A DNA stretch of 64,000 bases from Parus major (GCF_001522545.3 NC_031770.1:4834281-4898280), one strand, 5' to 3'. Positions 1 through 13,581 are shown, counted from the first letter of the stretch. Made by a program: numbers and translations. The notes: generated by a model from the sequence alone, not told the origin.

Positions 1-3000
1 GAGGGTGAGCGATGTGGCAGCGAGGCCCTTGCTGGAACAGCCTGGTCCGTGGAAGGCAGGAGCTGGTGGTGGCAGGGTACTGACACCACATTGCTCAGTG
101 TGGTTTCCTGCCCCCAAGTGTGAGAATGACAGGGAGTTTTTCAGGTTTTCCTTTTGCCTTGTGTGTTTGCCTTTTCTGTTACTTTGGGTTTGTTTTTTTT
201 TCCTTACTCCTTGAGCCTTAAAAAAAAATACAAAGAAAGAAAGGACCTTTTTAGAAACTACACATCCAGATTAGGGATATACAGGCAATTCATGTCTGAA
301 AAATGTTAACAGTTGTGTGTCTAAAATTAACTAATGAGCTATGGTTGAAGTTCCTTTCCAGCACAAAATGAGTGAAGTTTTGGTAGGTAATGATCATTTC
401 AGTATATTGACAGACTAAAATTGTCATGTTTAAATTAAGACTCTAATGGTCTTTTCTAAATTGGGTACTTGTACTTTGCTTCTAATTAGAATGAGGCAAA
501 AGGTCCTTATTGGAATTCTAAAGTTATACTCTGGGTAGCTGAAGAAGGTGATTATCTTAACCAGGTGTCCATCAATGGGAAAGTCATCATTTTGCAGAAG
601 TGTGTTCCTGTCAGGTCATTCTCTCTGAGCATTTCAGAATGACAGGTGGAAAAGAACCTTGAATGATGGATCCCTCTGGACAAAAACTTGTTTTTTGCTT
701 GAAAATAAAAATAAAAAAAAAAATGTTGACAAGCCCAGAGTCTTGATGAAGGTCATCCATCCTTTTGAAGGATTATGATTTAGCTGGGTCTTTTGCAAAA
801 GTATATGCTGTTCTGGTAGGTTATAAGGGAGCTAAGTCATGAAGAGAGAGGAAACCCATGGGGTGTATTTAGGGTGACAGGAAAAGCCAGGTGACAAGTG
901 AAGAAACACGTTGTGCTTTACTGAACAATAGTGAAGAAATGTGTGTTGTGGCCAGAATGAACACTGGGCACATCAGAATTTGAAGCCTCTATACCTGCCA
1001 TGGTGTTCAGGTGCAGCTGAAATCCTGTGATACCTGTCAGATGTTTGGGAAGCAAGGAACATCAAAGATCTTTTACAAAAAAAAGCAGGCATCAAGGTAC
1101 TTAAGAAAAAAAAAAATTCTTTTTCTTGGGAACATGAGAAGAATGAAAATTGTGGGTTTTTTTGTAGTTTAGCCTTTACACCCAGCTCTGGAATGAAGGG
1201 CAAGCCCAAGGCTGCAGTTGCTGTCCATTCCTTCATCAGTTGTGAATTACAAACTGCTCAGTGTTTCTGTGAGACTTCACTCTGGCTCTAAGTGTTTCCC
1301 TCAAAGAATTTACAGTCTTGCTGAAAGGGCCACTGGAGATTTTGGACACAAATAAGCTTCTGAAGAAACACTTAAGTGGTGGAAAGACAGAGAGAGAGAT
1401 TTTTGGTGTTTGCATAACTAAAAAGAAACTGATTTTCTTCATTAAATTTATGAGATTGTACTCATGTGTTTACATGGAACATGAGAAATTTCAGGGCCCA
1501 GTGGCAATTCTGCCCAGAAAGCTGTGGATGATTAAAAGCAGTCAGGAAGCAGGTTCTGTTTCTGGTATGTGCATTAGGGATGGTGGGATGCTCCTGATTC
1601 CAGTGGAGCTGGGCTGGATCCGACGCTGATGTAACCCTGTTGAAATCTGACCGCAATCTGCAAGAGAACAAGAATGTCTGAGGTGTATCTCTTATTGCAG
1701 ACTAACAGAGTAGTTTGTATGCTTGAAAATATTCTTGTCATGTCTTTGTTTTCTCAGCACAGACGTGTTTTGAGCAGGGAGTTTATTTTAGCATGAAATT
1801 GGCTCTAGTTGACCCAGAAGTGAGTGTAAGGATGCTTTTGTGTGAAGCTGAGAAGTCCTGTAGACCCAGTGATATCTTGTCATGTAATTATGAGCTGCTG
1901 AGGTCAGTCTGAAAAGTGTACCAGCAAATGAAAGAGTTTGAGGGATTAAAAAACAACTAAAAATTGAAATCACTGTGTAGTCTCTTACTAGAGGAGTGTG
2001 CTGTCAATATTTAATGAGAACGAAGTATGTAGCCATCATCCTCTCAGCATTGCTATTTATGATTTGGAACAACTTCTGTTTTAATAGACGGTTTTGGCAA
2101 CTTTGGGAGGATTCAACAGAAGAGGAAACTATTTTCTTTAACTGCCCTCATTGCTGTAATTGTGATTGCTGTGGTTCTTGGTCCCTCTGGTCTCATACTC
2201 GGGGTGTTTTATGTACCATGAGTTCTCAAAGACCCACAACATGCTTTGGTTTCCCTTGGCTGAGACACTTGTTTTCTACAATCTGTTTTTAATATTGAAT
2301 TTTTTTTTATTTTTTTTTTCCCCTCTTGTCATAAAACTTAAGCCTCATAAAACTGAAGAGTATCAGGTCACATTTAATTCTGTGTGTGCTCCTAATGCAT
2401 ATTGAGATGTTCTCAACATTAGCCTTCAATTTACTTTTTCTATAAAGGAAGAAAGATGAAGCTTGATGGAAGAGAGAAAAATACAGCTTCTGATTTAATG
2501 TGTAGGAGCTCTTGATAGAAATTAATTTGAAAAAGCAACAGCCAATTTCATATTTTTTTAAATAATGCTGAAGACACTTGTTTGGTTTTTTTATGAAAAT
2601 ATTATCTCATAAAACATGGATTTCTAATCTGGATTTGGATTTGATTTCATTCTTTAGCACTCATTTTCATTCCTGTTTGTGTAAACCTGCTGCTTTGCTT
2701 GCTGAGGGGCTGCTGTGCTCACATCCATTTTATATTGTGCTCATGTCTCACACGTATTACAGATGGAAATCAATTGCATTTGTGCATTTGAAAAAAAAGG
2801 GGGGTAAATGGTGGCACCACCAAAGCAGCCCTGCCCACTTGTACTGCTCACAGATACAGAAGTGTTGGATGCCCCTGTGCTGCCCATTCCCCTGCAAAGA
2901 TTGGGAAAACCAGAAGTGGATGCTTTCATCCTTCCAAAGTGTTGGCAAAAACAACGGAGGAAATATATTCTAGCACTAATAACAATGGCATAATTTACTT

Positions 3001-3382
3001 TTTGCCTGAAGCTGAGACCTGATTATATGTCTCAAAATAAAATACTTTGTTTTCCCTGCTCCTGACACACTGATCCATCCTTGGTCTCCATTGTGTTGCT
3101 TTCTAGTTTTAAATGCTTGGAAGAAAGGGTACCATGTGTTCATATCACCTGCAGCTATGATGCTCCTGCTTAAATAACAGGAATTTCAAAATAAAATGAA
3201 CTTCAAACAAAAACTCACTGAGCACACTGTATTTGTTTGCTATAGTGTAAATATTCTGATCCATAAGGAGAAATTATTTCTGGGGGGAAAAGAAAGTCTT
3301 GAAGTAGTTTACTGTGATTTTATTATGTAATTAAATATGAATATGCACAATTAAGGCTTTTCTCATTTTTTTTTTTTTTAAG
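1..3382. other. Unique non-coding stretch, no gene recognised
   Basis: Open frames here are all under about 135 codons and resemble no known family. The stretch holds A-rich and T-rich tracts (about 705-723 and 2299-2320) and several AATAAA hexamers without other 3'-end context. The first bases resemble a GTGAGC splice donor, but only four bases precede it, so an exon ending at the window edge cannot be tested. Probable intron or intergenic DNA. Confidence 0.6.
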
Positions 3383-3442
3383 GGAAAGGAAGACATTTTC
3401 TACAATGTGAATTTCTACGGAACAGTTTCTGATTTTCAAAAG
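3383..3442 (+). CDS. Candidate 60-nt coding exon, unidentified
   Basis: A long T tract ending in AAG (3366-3382) is a good 3' splice site, and AAG|GTATGC at 3440-3448 is an acceptable 5' splice site. The 60 bases between them are open only in the phase-0 frame (20 codons, beginning GKEDIF and ending SDFQK). The length is a multiple of three, so inclusion would keep frame. I do not recognise the peptide, and no in-phase partner exon is evident nearby. Splice-like pairs with an open frame also occur by chance, so this may be a cryptic exon or nothing. The splice motifs and open frame are seen; coding function is inference. Confidence 0.2.
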
Positions 3443-5830
3443 GTATGCATTTTCGTTCTTTTAACATTTTAATTGTGTTTTTTACTAGATTATTTACTTC
3501 ACATTTAAAACATGGTTTACCATTTCAATGCTGCACTGTCCATATAAATAGAATGAGAAATGTGTTCTGAAACAGCAGCAGTTGGGGTACATTAGAGGAG
3601 AGAAGTTATTAGAAATTTAGGTGATAACTGCAAATTCAGAGGATGCTGTTCTCTCTTGAAACCAGATATCCTGACATTAAGGAAGTGTGTATGTGTGAGC
3701 TTTATCAGACACAGGCAGATGAGGGTATTCAAAGTTCTCAGAGGCCTTATTTTTTTTAAAGTCTAACATTCTGGAAAGTATGGATGAGTAGAAATTAGTT
3801 TTTTGTGTGTTCCCCCTCTGGCCAAATAAACTGCAGTGCTAACCATTCCTAAACAGCTGCAAAGTCAATTTAAGTTCTGGAGCCTCTGTGTGGATCCAGC
3901 AGATTCTTCTCATCTTATATTTGTGGAGAAAAAGTTTTTTACTTTTTTTTAATACTCAGGGATGGGTCACTTTCACACCAATTTATGTTCTCTTCCTAGT
4001 CTGAGTAAAGTTTTATCCATCCCACTGGTATAAAGGATTCTTACCCTATTGGCTTCTGCTGTCTGAGGACTACTTTTCTTCCAGAAGCACCAGGCTGGCA
4101 CAAAATTCCAATTGCTTTAGCAATCCAGGCCTTGAGCAGGCTCAAAAAGCTGTTGTGGCAAATGTTAGTTTCTGGCTAATCCTGACTGAGACCTCAATCT
4201 TAGCCTAGATGAGTTCTTGGATTCCTGCCCTACTGCACAGGCACAGAGCAGGGCACAGACTTCATGCACTACTCTTCTTACTGAAACTTTTGGAAGTGGT
4301 AATGATGAGATGGTGCATTTGCTTTTTGTTCATCTAAAATCACACCTAAATTAATGAGAATTCTCTGATGCTATCTGAAATGAAATCACATGAGAAATCT
4401 CAGGTGAGGATTCCAGTTGCTGATGGATCTGCTCTAAAGGGATCTTTAGTAGGAAAACTTAATTGCAGAAAAAGTCACTGACACCAAAGGATGTGGTTGT
4501 GGTGTTTATCTAGAATTGTAGAATTAAAAGTAATGTACAAAGTTTGTAGGCAGTGCTCTACCTGTCCTACCTTGGCATTAGTGGTTAAAACAGACTTGTT
4601 TTCTTTGTTTTTCATTCCTGGATTGTTGGTTTGTCCATGTGGTGTATGCCACAAGCATTTGGGAATCTGTTGCACTGTGACCTGGTGTTCTGTCACAGTT
4701 GGTTTGTTTATTTGTAACTGGTAAAAATAATTCTTCTGTGGGCACAAGTACAGTTTAAAATAATTAAAAAAGGAAAAAAAATAAGCCTAGATTGGCCAGA
4801 AATAGCTTTCTTGGAAAGTAGAAACTTCTGTAAATATCTTTGTAGAGCAATGGTCTGAGAATACAGATCAGGCTGACTTCTTATCCAGGTGCAGCAGTAG
4901 CAATCTTACTAGTAACAGACTCGGATTGAATTCCCATTAATGGCAGAACTGTTGGTTCATTTGTTAAAATTGATAAAGGAATAGGAGATGAGTGAGTGCC
5001 TGTTCCATTTGAAGAGTAACAAGAGTTTCAGAAGAGTACATATTAGAGGGAAATGCCCCTTTTGAGTTTGTGAAGGAAGTTAGGGATGTTGCTTTTCATT
5101 TTCCACTGGATCCTCTTTAGAACGATTTAAACAGCATGAAGAAGGATATGGTGTGGGCTTTACACACCGTCCTGAAAGTTAAAGACCTCAAAAACCTTGT
5201 GAAAAAAGGAGCAGCAAATTTCAGAACTTCTGAATTTTTGCATCAAGCAAATATGAAGAGAACTTGGCTCAATAACAAAACAAAAGTAGCCCCAGGCAGT
5301 CACAATTTGTACAGCCAGTTTTAGGGTCTGTGAACAGCATGCTGCACTTAATATTGGTTGCACTGAGGATGCCTGGGAGAGATTTTCTGGGTAGAAGCCT
5401 GTTAAAATATCATATTGTTAAAGATTAAATGGGGCCATTCTGTGCTATCCTGTATTTCATTACAGTGTGATTCCAGGCAGTATTTCTTCAGGAGATGAGG
5501 TCAGGCCGTGCGTCCTTAAAGGTTTATTCTGTTTACATAGTGGTGGGTGGGAGGACAGGGCTGTGCAAATGGGAGATGGTGCCTTTATCATAACACATCA
5601 TTTACCTGTAATCATGTTCCCCTTAGGAGAGCATTAGTCATGTTATTGAATAATCAGGAGCTGCAGGAACTTTGACCCCTCTCCTAGTCTGAAAGAGATT
5701 GAGCTGAAGAGAATACTAGCCAAAGAAAATCCTTTAAATAATTTATGATTTCCAACACTGTTGAAAGGAGGGAGGGCTGAATCCCTGTTCAAGTTTGTAG
5801 TGTAAAACTGGGCATGATCTTCATTGGGCA

Positions 5831-5862
5831 TAATAATTGGAATAATTATTGGAATAATAATT
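5831..5862. repeat. Short AT-rich tandem repeat
   Basis: About two and a half imperfect copies of an AATAATTGG-type unit lie in tandem. It looks like a local slippage product with no apparent function. Confidence 0.7.
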
Positions 5863-6928
5863 AAAGCGATGTACCGTTCCTCACACTTAGCTCATTGATT
5901 TTATGCATCAACACTTCATAGTTGATTTTTATGGAGGTGAAATAAGATCCCTGTGATATATTTACAGAATTACACACTTGTTGTGTGAAGAACAGAGTCT
6001 GAATTTTTGGCATGTGCATTTTTGATTAAATTACCTGTGCTCCTGTGTGTCACTGTATCTCTGAGTTGGGGATCTAAGAGCAGCCTTCCTTGGCCAAACC
6101 TTGATGAAGTTCTCTCTGTGTAATCTGCCTGCTGAAATCACAGAAATATTTTGCACTTGTTTTTCTTGTGCCAGGGTGGAACTCTCACACCTACTGAGCA
6201 TAATTTAGGATGAGGTTTAGTCCCAAAGTATTTGCTGCTTGGTCATTACAAGGGGCATGGTAACTGGGCCCAAATGGAAGTGACACTTTATAGGGGAGAG
6301 AATAAAGAAAAGTTCCCCTTCTTGTTAGAGACCAAAGCCATTTGCTCAGATTGCTGTTGTCAAAATAAAGAGGTTTTCATTTCTAGCTTTAGGCTGTGTC
6401 TCCACTGGATATCTTCTTACTGTGCCTGAAAATAGAGCAATTACCATATTTTGTGGGGGTATTTCCTACTTGAGCTGCATTTTGCATCCATTGTAGCCAT
6501 GATTCCCCAACTGTTCTCTTAATCAGGTCTGTTGAATCCCACAGCCTATCTGATTCTTTATCCATGTTATCTCTGTCTTCTGGAAATTGAGTTCTTTTAG
6601 GTCTGAGAACTTATCTGCTGTTCATAAGCAACATGCATAGTTTACTAAGGTGGGGTATACACTGATTTTTTCCCTTCAGATGACCAATGTTTTCTTTATT
6701 ATAAAGTTCTCTTATTCTTAGCACTTTTCTAGGTCAGGAATGCTTAAAATATCTTCGGTCATTAAAACTTGGAGTCAACAGTATAAAACAAAAATAGTGA
6801 GGCAAAAGAAAAATAAATGAAGCCTACTGCATCCAGATGAAGTATTGTTTTCCAAATATTCCCTGCTGCTTGTGATCATGTTGTTGTCTTCATGCTTTCC
6901 TTTGGAAGATTGTTTTGTTTAATTACAG

Positions 6929-6965
6929 CAAAATCCAGCATTGTGCAGACATTTATGTGAGAGAG
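6929..6965 (+). other. Candidate 37-nt exon, unidentified
   Basis: A T-rich tract ending in TTACAG precedes it, and GAG|GTGAGC follows, a strong donor. Two of three frames are open across the 37 bases, which is expected for so short a segment and is not evidence of coding. It could be a cryptic exon or a non-coding RNA exon. Confidence 0.12.
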
Positions 6966-7310
6966 GTGAGCATGGAAGGGGCAGAAAATGTATGCAGTGG
7001 CAAATGTCTCAGCCTCAGAAAGACTGGTTGGTTTAGAGAGGAGGCAGAGCTCTGGGAACTAAAAAGCAAGTGATACCAAAAGCATACTGATAATTCATGG
7101 CAGTTGTGACTGTCTCAGTTGTCAGGTCCTTTGTAGTTTCATATACATTTAAACTTGTGATAAAGTAAATAGAGATTGGGACTGAGAATGGAGACTAACT
7201 TCTTGTCACTGCATGCTTATTCCCACCAAAAACCTGTGTGAGGAGTGAATCAGGGACTGAGCTGGCCCAAAAGTTGATCTGATAAATAGCATTTTAAAAG
7301 GTCAATTCTG

Positions 7311-7661
7311 ATCTGGAGAAGGCCTCCAGGGGGATCTTATTGCCACCTTTCAATATTTAAAGGGGTCTTGAATACAAAGACAAAAGTAGAGCCTTGTGAC
7401 AGGACAAGGGGTAATGGCTTTGAACTGAAACTGGGTATATTTAGGTGAGACATAAGGAAGAAATTTTTTACAGTGAGGATGGTGAAAAACAGGAACAGGT
7501 TTTCCAGTTAAGATTGTGGGTGCCCCATCCCTGGAAACATTCAAGGTTAGACTGAGTTGCTCTCTGAGCAACCTGGTCCAGTTGAAGATGTCCCTGCTCA
7601 TTGCAGGACTAGGTGACATTCAAAGTCTCTTTCCAACCAAAAGTTTTCCACAATTCTATAA
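7311..7661 (+). mobile_element. CR1 LINE 3' end (truncated, diverged)
   Basis: This is a 5'-truncated CR1 non-LTR retrotransposon covering the last part of ORF2 and the 3' UTR, sense on the plus strand. The landmarks of the avian CR1 3' end occur in order: a CTCCAGGGGGATCTTATTGCC-like block near 7325, AAGGAAGAAATTTTTTACAGTGAGG near 7455, GGAACAGG near 7491, CCCCATCCCTGGAAACATTCAAGG near 7522, GAGCAACCTGGTCCAGTTGAAG near 7566, CCCTGCTCATTGCAGG near 7591, TTTCCAACC near 7630, and a decayed ATTCTATAA terminus. The CR1 C-terminal reading frame is broken and no working protein remains. The CTGCTCATTGCAGG block suggests one of the older avian CR1 subfamilies. The strong left truncation is typical of CR1 insertion. 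Confidence 0.93.
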
Positions 7662-8579
7662 TTTTTTTTTATTTTTTAATTGGACTCAGTGTTTATTTTT
7701 TTTCTGTCAGAGCAAAAGTTAATGATGAAAGAATGAGTGACTGGTGAACTTCTGGAGAGGATTCCAAAGTTTCCCAGACTGCTGTCTCAAATTGGTCTGT
7801 GGTAGGTCTTTCTGAAACCACGCCTGAATCATCAGACATTCTAATGCAGAAAAAGGGAGGAAACAAATCTTGGCTCCTGTAAATTTCAGTTGTTTATGAT
7901 AAGTGTTGTCTTAGGCTCAGAAAGGTTGCTTTTTTGTCTGTGTATTTCTTTAAGTGACTGCCTTGTCAAACTGTCCCCTGAAAGATTTATCTGCAATTCC
8001 CCAGGAAGGAAAAAGTATTTGCTGTTTTTTGAAAGGATTATGTAAAGAACTAAGTCATTGTGTTGCTTTATTCAAAATTTCTATTTCATCAGTGCCTGAA
8101 GTTAAACTTTCTTCTTTTAAAATGTGTGAAGACCTGATTTTGTATCCAAAAGTGCGGAGTATGAGAAGAACATGTCAGAAAACGAGAGACACAAAGTGGC
8201 ACCCTGTACTGTTTGGCCTCAATAAAACCTGAAGGAAGTGGGGTTCTTGCAAACCATTTTGTTGTGTGCAGGTTCAGCTCTCTAAGGCATATTGGGGTTC
8301 TTTATGGCTTCCCCTCTGCCCCTTTTCTTTTTTCTGGTTGTTTTCTTGGTGGATTGTATTCGATGCAGGAGTGAAGTAGAGCAAAAGAGTGTGCTGTAAT
8401 TATCCAGCAGGAGTGTGTGTCTGGAAAAGGAGAGAGTGGAGTAGAAGGGAATGCAGAAAGGAAACTCTTCCCTTTCTTGTTTCTCAAACACACAAAATCA
8501 GCATGACTCAGTACCAAAGCTGGAGGGCAGTGGTGGCAGAGATGGTGAGTGACATTCCCATATTCCCAAGGGATACCAC

Positions 8580-8630
8580 TGCAGACAGATCAGTGGGATT
8601 TTTGCCGCTGACTTCAACTGAGGCCAATTA
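8580..8630. repeat. Possible ancient amniote interspersed repeat fragment
   Basis: The block TTTTTGCCGCTGACTTCAAC followed by TGAGGCCAAT resembles a motif (TTTTGCCATTGACTTCAATG-GGGCCAGGAT) that recurs in old interspersed repeats of birds, turtles and crocodilians. The match is short and from memory, so the family is not named. It could be coincidence. Confidence 0.25.
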
Positions 8631-9288
8631 TGAGCGAAACAGAGAGTGAAAGAATAAGCAGGATGATCTGTAAAGTATGGGGAGAGCTGCAAGATAAAGG
8701 AAGCAAGGTAGCAAAAGTGGGAAATGTCATAATAAAACTGTCAGATACAGGAAATACCTACGTGGTGGGAAGGAAAGCAAGAGGTTGTGAACAGCTGAGT
8801 TTGGACAAAATGTTTTATTCATTTCTGACTCTCTTCTCCTGTTGAAACTATTTGCCAAGACTTACTATTGATACAGCAGGATTACTGGCCTGTTGGATGC
8901 TCTCTTTTAAACTGATGTGTCTTCTTATTTCACATGAATAGTGCATTCATATTTAACCCTTACTGTTTTCTGGAAAAGTCAAATAGGAAAATTACTCAGT
9001 TATTGCCCAAAAAATGCATTGTTTTTTGAAAAGATTTTTCTCTTCTTCCAGTATTTTCAACTACTTTAAACTGTAAAATTATGGAAAATTTCAAAGGGAT
9101 GTATGCTCTAACAGCTTTTGTGGTCTGGTATGGAGGAGCAATGTTTGGTTGAACATAAAAAAATAAAATGCAAACAGATGCCAATCAAAGGCAGAACTAC
9201 TCCGTACCTTCTGGCTTTCCCAGAGCTGTTCATATCTTATCTGTTGTAATTTTGCTCTTAAAAGGAGTATTGCAGTAGAGAACAGGGA

Positions 9289-9304
9289 GTGTGTGTGTGT
9301 GTGT
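9289..9304. repeat. (GT)8 dinucleotide microsatellite
   Basis: Eight uninterrupted GT units are followed by TATGG. It is short and would be weakly polymorphic at most. Confidence 0.95.
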
Positions 9305-11136
9305 TATGGAGTTTGCCCCACTGCAGCTGCTTACCCAAACAAATCCCTTTTGATCACAGTACCTGTAAAATCTGCAGGCTGAGAAGGTGGCACATGCTGT
9401 TCAACATCAGAATGATTTTTTGGAGGCAGTGGAAATACCTTTGGCAAATCGAATTGACATTCAAAGCTTCATTTATAATCGTGGTTATTATGATTTCCTC
9501 TTTCTCTGTGTACGTGTTTGGGATCTACTAAGTGTAAATTTTCCAAGCTCAACAGGTTGCATAAGCTGGAAAAGTGGGAAGTAACTCCCAAAAGAACTGC
9601 TGCCAGATCTCTGAAGCACGTGTTGAGCTGTTTGATCTGAAACACAATGTGCCAAGTTTTGAAAGGTACAGTATATGGAGTGATGAGACTGCTGTCTAGT
9701 TATTTTCTGTACCCATAGAGGAAAGACAGACAAATAGGGAATGCTGTTTATTGCTTAATGACACACATGCCACTTTTCAGTTGTTTATGTTTTAGCTGCT
9801 GCTTCTTCCTCTCAAAACTAGTAAGAGTTGTTAAACATTAGAATGAAAAGTGGCAAGCAAATCTACTTAGGTCTCATAACTGCACTTTTTGCCCTTTGAT
9901 CTGTAGCAGAGTGAGAATTTGGATCATAAACATGATCATGATGAGATCTTTTGCAGTCTGGGAGGACATCTCTGGAGCTACTGTAGATACTGCAAGTATT
10001 TCTTTTGTCGATGTATAAACTGCTTTTTCAAGATCTGCAGCACTCCTTTCTTGGGAATTTGTACATTTTTGTAAATTGGAAGACTTTGACCATTTATGCT
10101 TGGTTTGCAGTGGGTGTTTTTATAAATGAGCTGATGATCAGATTCCTCCCTTACAAAGGAACAGTGCTTCACTTACCTCATTATATCGGATGGTCACACG
10201 TGTGTATCCAGCTCCTGCTTGTGAACATTTGGCCATACAAGTCTGTCTACAAGTCTTTTGGGTCTGTCTGCCTGAAAACTAAAGGATTCCTTTTTTCTCT
10301 GCAGGTCTTTTGTGTCAAGGACATAGTAAGCAACTGGCTAGATATTCTGAAAAATCAAAAAAATCAACTTCTGTGGTTTAAAATTATTTTTCTTTTGGCC
10401 CTTTTCTACATGTCTTAATTGAAAAATTTGTTGCCTGGCTTCTATAGGATTTTTTTTCTTTTTAAGGTGTGTTTAAACACAGTTGGTGAAGTGGGAAGTT
10501 TACCCTTTTAAAATGTCAAGCAGTTTGAGGCCATTTCCAGGTGCATGTTTTGAAGGAAATCAGAGACTTTCCTCTGCTCATCACTGATGTATCAGCATGA
10601 AGGTTCTTCTATTGTCACATATACTCTGGAATCAGTTTTTTCATTATTATTACTTCTCTTTTCCTTCTTAAACTGCACTGAATTTGCTGTGAAAGTGACG
10701 GTATATTGGTGAGAGGGCAGTTGTCATGTCCTCTGCCCAGGAAGTGTGTTCAGCAGCTTTGGCTTGGCTGTGCTTTCCCTGTCCCTTCTTTTCCTGGCAG
10801 TTCACACGAGCTGGCAGCTGGTGACACAGGACAGCAGGTGACACAAGAGATGATGCCATTGAAGCCACTACCTGTTTTACTTATTGTCACAGCAAAAGGT
10901 GCTAGAGTCAATATTATAAACCCCAAGCTCTTTGACAGTTTACTGCTTATCTTTGCTGTGCTTTTATTTTTTATTTTTCTTTAAGAATTGTGTCCAGAAT
11001 ATGAGGTTTGTTTCCTTATCTTGAGCATTTTTTTTGCTAGCACTTGATGTGACTTGATACAAACAATGTGAATTTGAGTCAAGTGGTTAAATGTTAAAAC
11101 AGCTTCCCACATGTGTTGGTTTACTGCCAGAGAAAA

Positions 11137-11160
11137 AAATACAGCAGAAATGCTGTATTT
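11137..11160. repeat. Small perfect hairpin, 10-bp arms
   Basis: AAATACAGCA at 11137-11146 is the exact reverse complement of TGCTGTATTT at 11151-11160, with a four-base GAAA loop. It is too short for a microRNA precursor. No flanking gene end is recognised, so calling it a terminator or binding site would be guesswork. Confidence 0.9.
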
Positions 11161-13581
11161 AACCACTAATCAAACATTTATTGTTGTTGAAAGAATGACC
11201 TGACAAGGATAGAGCTGGACTAAAATGTACAGGTTGTATTTCATGGAAGGAAAAACTTGTTTAATATTTGAAGAATGGCTTTAATTAGGCTGACTGTTGG
11301 TAGGTGTGTTCATTTTCTCAATGTACATCTGATATAGTATTTTTCACCAACTTATAATTGGCAGTTTCCCATAGGAAATAATCATTATTGGTATTATAAA
11401 AGCACTTTGTATCTATCACATTTGGGAAATGAAAGTTTTGCAAAGGTCAGAATAAAGTGTGCCCCCAATTATGCTAATAACTCATACCACAAATGATCCA
11501 CCAGAAGGTTTAATAGCTTGGTAGTCCTCTTTAGATTTTCTTAGAACAGGAAGAATTAATATTACATTTTGACACTTTACAAAAAGGTGAAAAAAGTAAT
11601 CTTCCTTCTCCCTAGCTTTGGAAGTTTGTACCTGAACTCTCTTAGTTGCTTGAGGATCTTGAAGTGTTGGGCGGGTTCCATTTAGGATTTTTTGGGGTTT
11701 TTATTAAGAATTCTTTTTAAAAGCATTTTGTTCCTCTTCATGCTAAAGTCGGTATCTTTTTTTATAATGATCCTATGGTTTCATGTTATGTAGCATGTTT
11801 TGACATTTGGAGTTGTCCGTAAGTTTTATTTGGAATTTGACAATAAAGTCTAATAGTCTTTGTAAGGAATATTAAAAGCCATTAAGAACCCTCCTCAAAA
11901 TGAAAATTTTATTGCAAACTAAATTTAGTTTTTCTTTTCACCTGCCAAAAAAAAGAATTAAAAATCCATCATTTCCTTTGAGGAGTATTGCACATCTGCA
12001 CTCAACACCAAAGACTGGAGTAACTAAACCATCCAGAGGCTTTTCTAAATGTCACAACAAACCTTCAGGATATAATTCATTAGAAATTGTTGGATACTGG
12101 GTTTTCTTACTTGTGTAACATATCCACCAGACAGATTTTCTTAGAACCAGGAGTCTATGTTGCTTGAAATGGCTTTTTCTGTTTGTCATTTTGAGGCTAA
12201 AACATTACTAAAAGGCTTGATGGAATGATTTACTCCTGAGAGTGATTATCCTGATACATCCACAGTTCCTGTGCATCTCCTGAGTTGTTAAAGAACCCAT
12301 TAGGAGAGAAGGCTGAAAGCTAACATTTGCAAATGTCTGCAAATTGAATTATAAATGTCTCTGGTAAACAAAATGTTTGCTGCACTGTGTCAGTTCCACA
12401 TGGAGGTCTGGCTGTACCAGGTACATGGGGTTTGTAAGACACTTTGGGAAGCTATAAAAGGCAATGAAATAAATAGCTCAGATTCACTCATCTCACAGGG
12501 TTTTTTAAGCGTAGAAACATTTTTTATTGCATTCTTTACTTAAAACTATTGTCCCTTTTTCCAGTGAAGTGTTTTCTGTAAGCTTTACTTAAACAGAGAT
12601 GCAGATGGTTTATTACTCCTTTTAGAGGAGCTGTAAATGGGGAATATTGACAAGTCTGGCACTGAACGAGGAGGCTGTTAGAAATTTGCCTACCCTGGTT
12701 TTATGGGCTGCATTAGGAAAGCTGCTGCTTCTGCTTTACTGGAGGTGTTGTTTTGCTGCTTGCAGCAATTCGGGCTATAGCAAGATTCCCTTCATAAAAT
12801 GTCTCTTCCAGAAATGTTCCTTGAGGACATTTTTCAAGCAGCATTGCCAGCAAGGCCTTTCTTGCACAAATATTTCTCTATTGAGTGTGTTCTGGTGCAG
12901 CTGACCGCACGTTAAATAAAGAGAAGGACGGGAGCAGGCTGTTGGTAGACTTTAAACTTCAGTCTTGGTTTTGTCCTCTTGGGAATAGTTTTTTCTGTTT
13001 TGGCATTTCTTTATTTTTCCATTGTCAGTTATGATAAATGCTTAATACTAAGTGTAAAGACCCTTCATCTCAGCTGGTTTTTTTATACTCAAGTCCTGCT
13101 TACAGGCAAATTACTCTTCTTCAGCTTAAACACCTCAGTTCAGTGAGGGGACATTAACTCCAGTCAAGCTGTTTTTACCTAGAAGATTATTTCCACACAG
13201 ATGTTGTGAGGGATAAAGGCAAATTTGTCAAACCTACCTGATTAAACTCATACACGTGTGATTCCATGAAGGATTCTGTTTTTCATAGCCCTCCACAGAT
13301 TGCATGGTATAGTCTAAAACACTTTCCAGAGAGAATCCTAAGTTTGGAGTATGGGGCACACAACAGAAGGTAAAATTAGAGTCCAAAAGTAGTTTTATTC
13401 AGCATAAATAGTGAAATACATGGCAGTATTTATATTTGATTAGGTGTGCACTGAACTCCTTACTCATCTGCGGTTTCGTTAAATGTTCAAAATTATGTGG
13501 ATTTTATTCCATAGCTGTGTGAACAATTAAATCCTCTGAAATTTTTCTGACTGTCCTAATTATTTTTTTTTCCATCTGTAG

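Larger units (their letters stand above)
3443..7310. other. Unique non-coding stretch
   Basis: No gene or clear transposon was recognised. A short AT-rich tandem repeat lies at 5831-5862 and one small splice-bounded segment at 6929-6965, both listed separately. Open frames are short and not protein-like. Confidence 0.55.
7662..13581. other. Unique non-coding stretch
   Basis: No gene was recognised. It holds a possible ancient amniote repeat (8580-8630), a (GT)8 tract (9289-9304) and a 10-bp-arm hairpin (11137-11160). A 137-codon open frame at 10005-10418 is rich in F, L, I, K and Y, as AT-rich chance frames are, and shows no domain. An AAUAAA-type hexamer near 8219 has no supporting gene structure. 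Confidence 0.55.

Noticed and set aside
7350..7722. Open frames of 68-89 codons on both strands
   Set aside because: They are internal to, or run off, the CR1 3' end at 7311-7661.
10005..10418. 137-codon plus-strand frame rich in F, L, I and K
   Set aside because: The hydrophobic content follows from T-rich DNA; no family resemblance and no coding-like third-position pattern.
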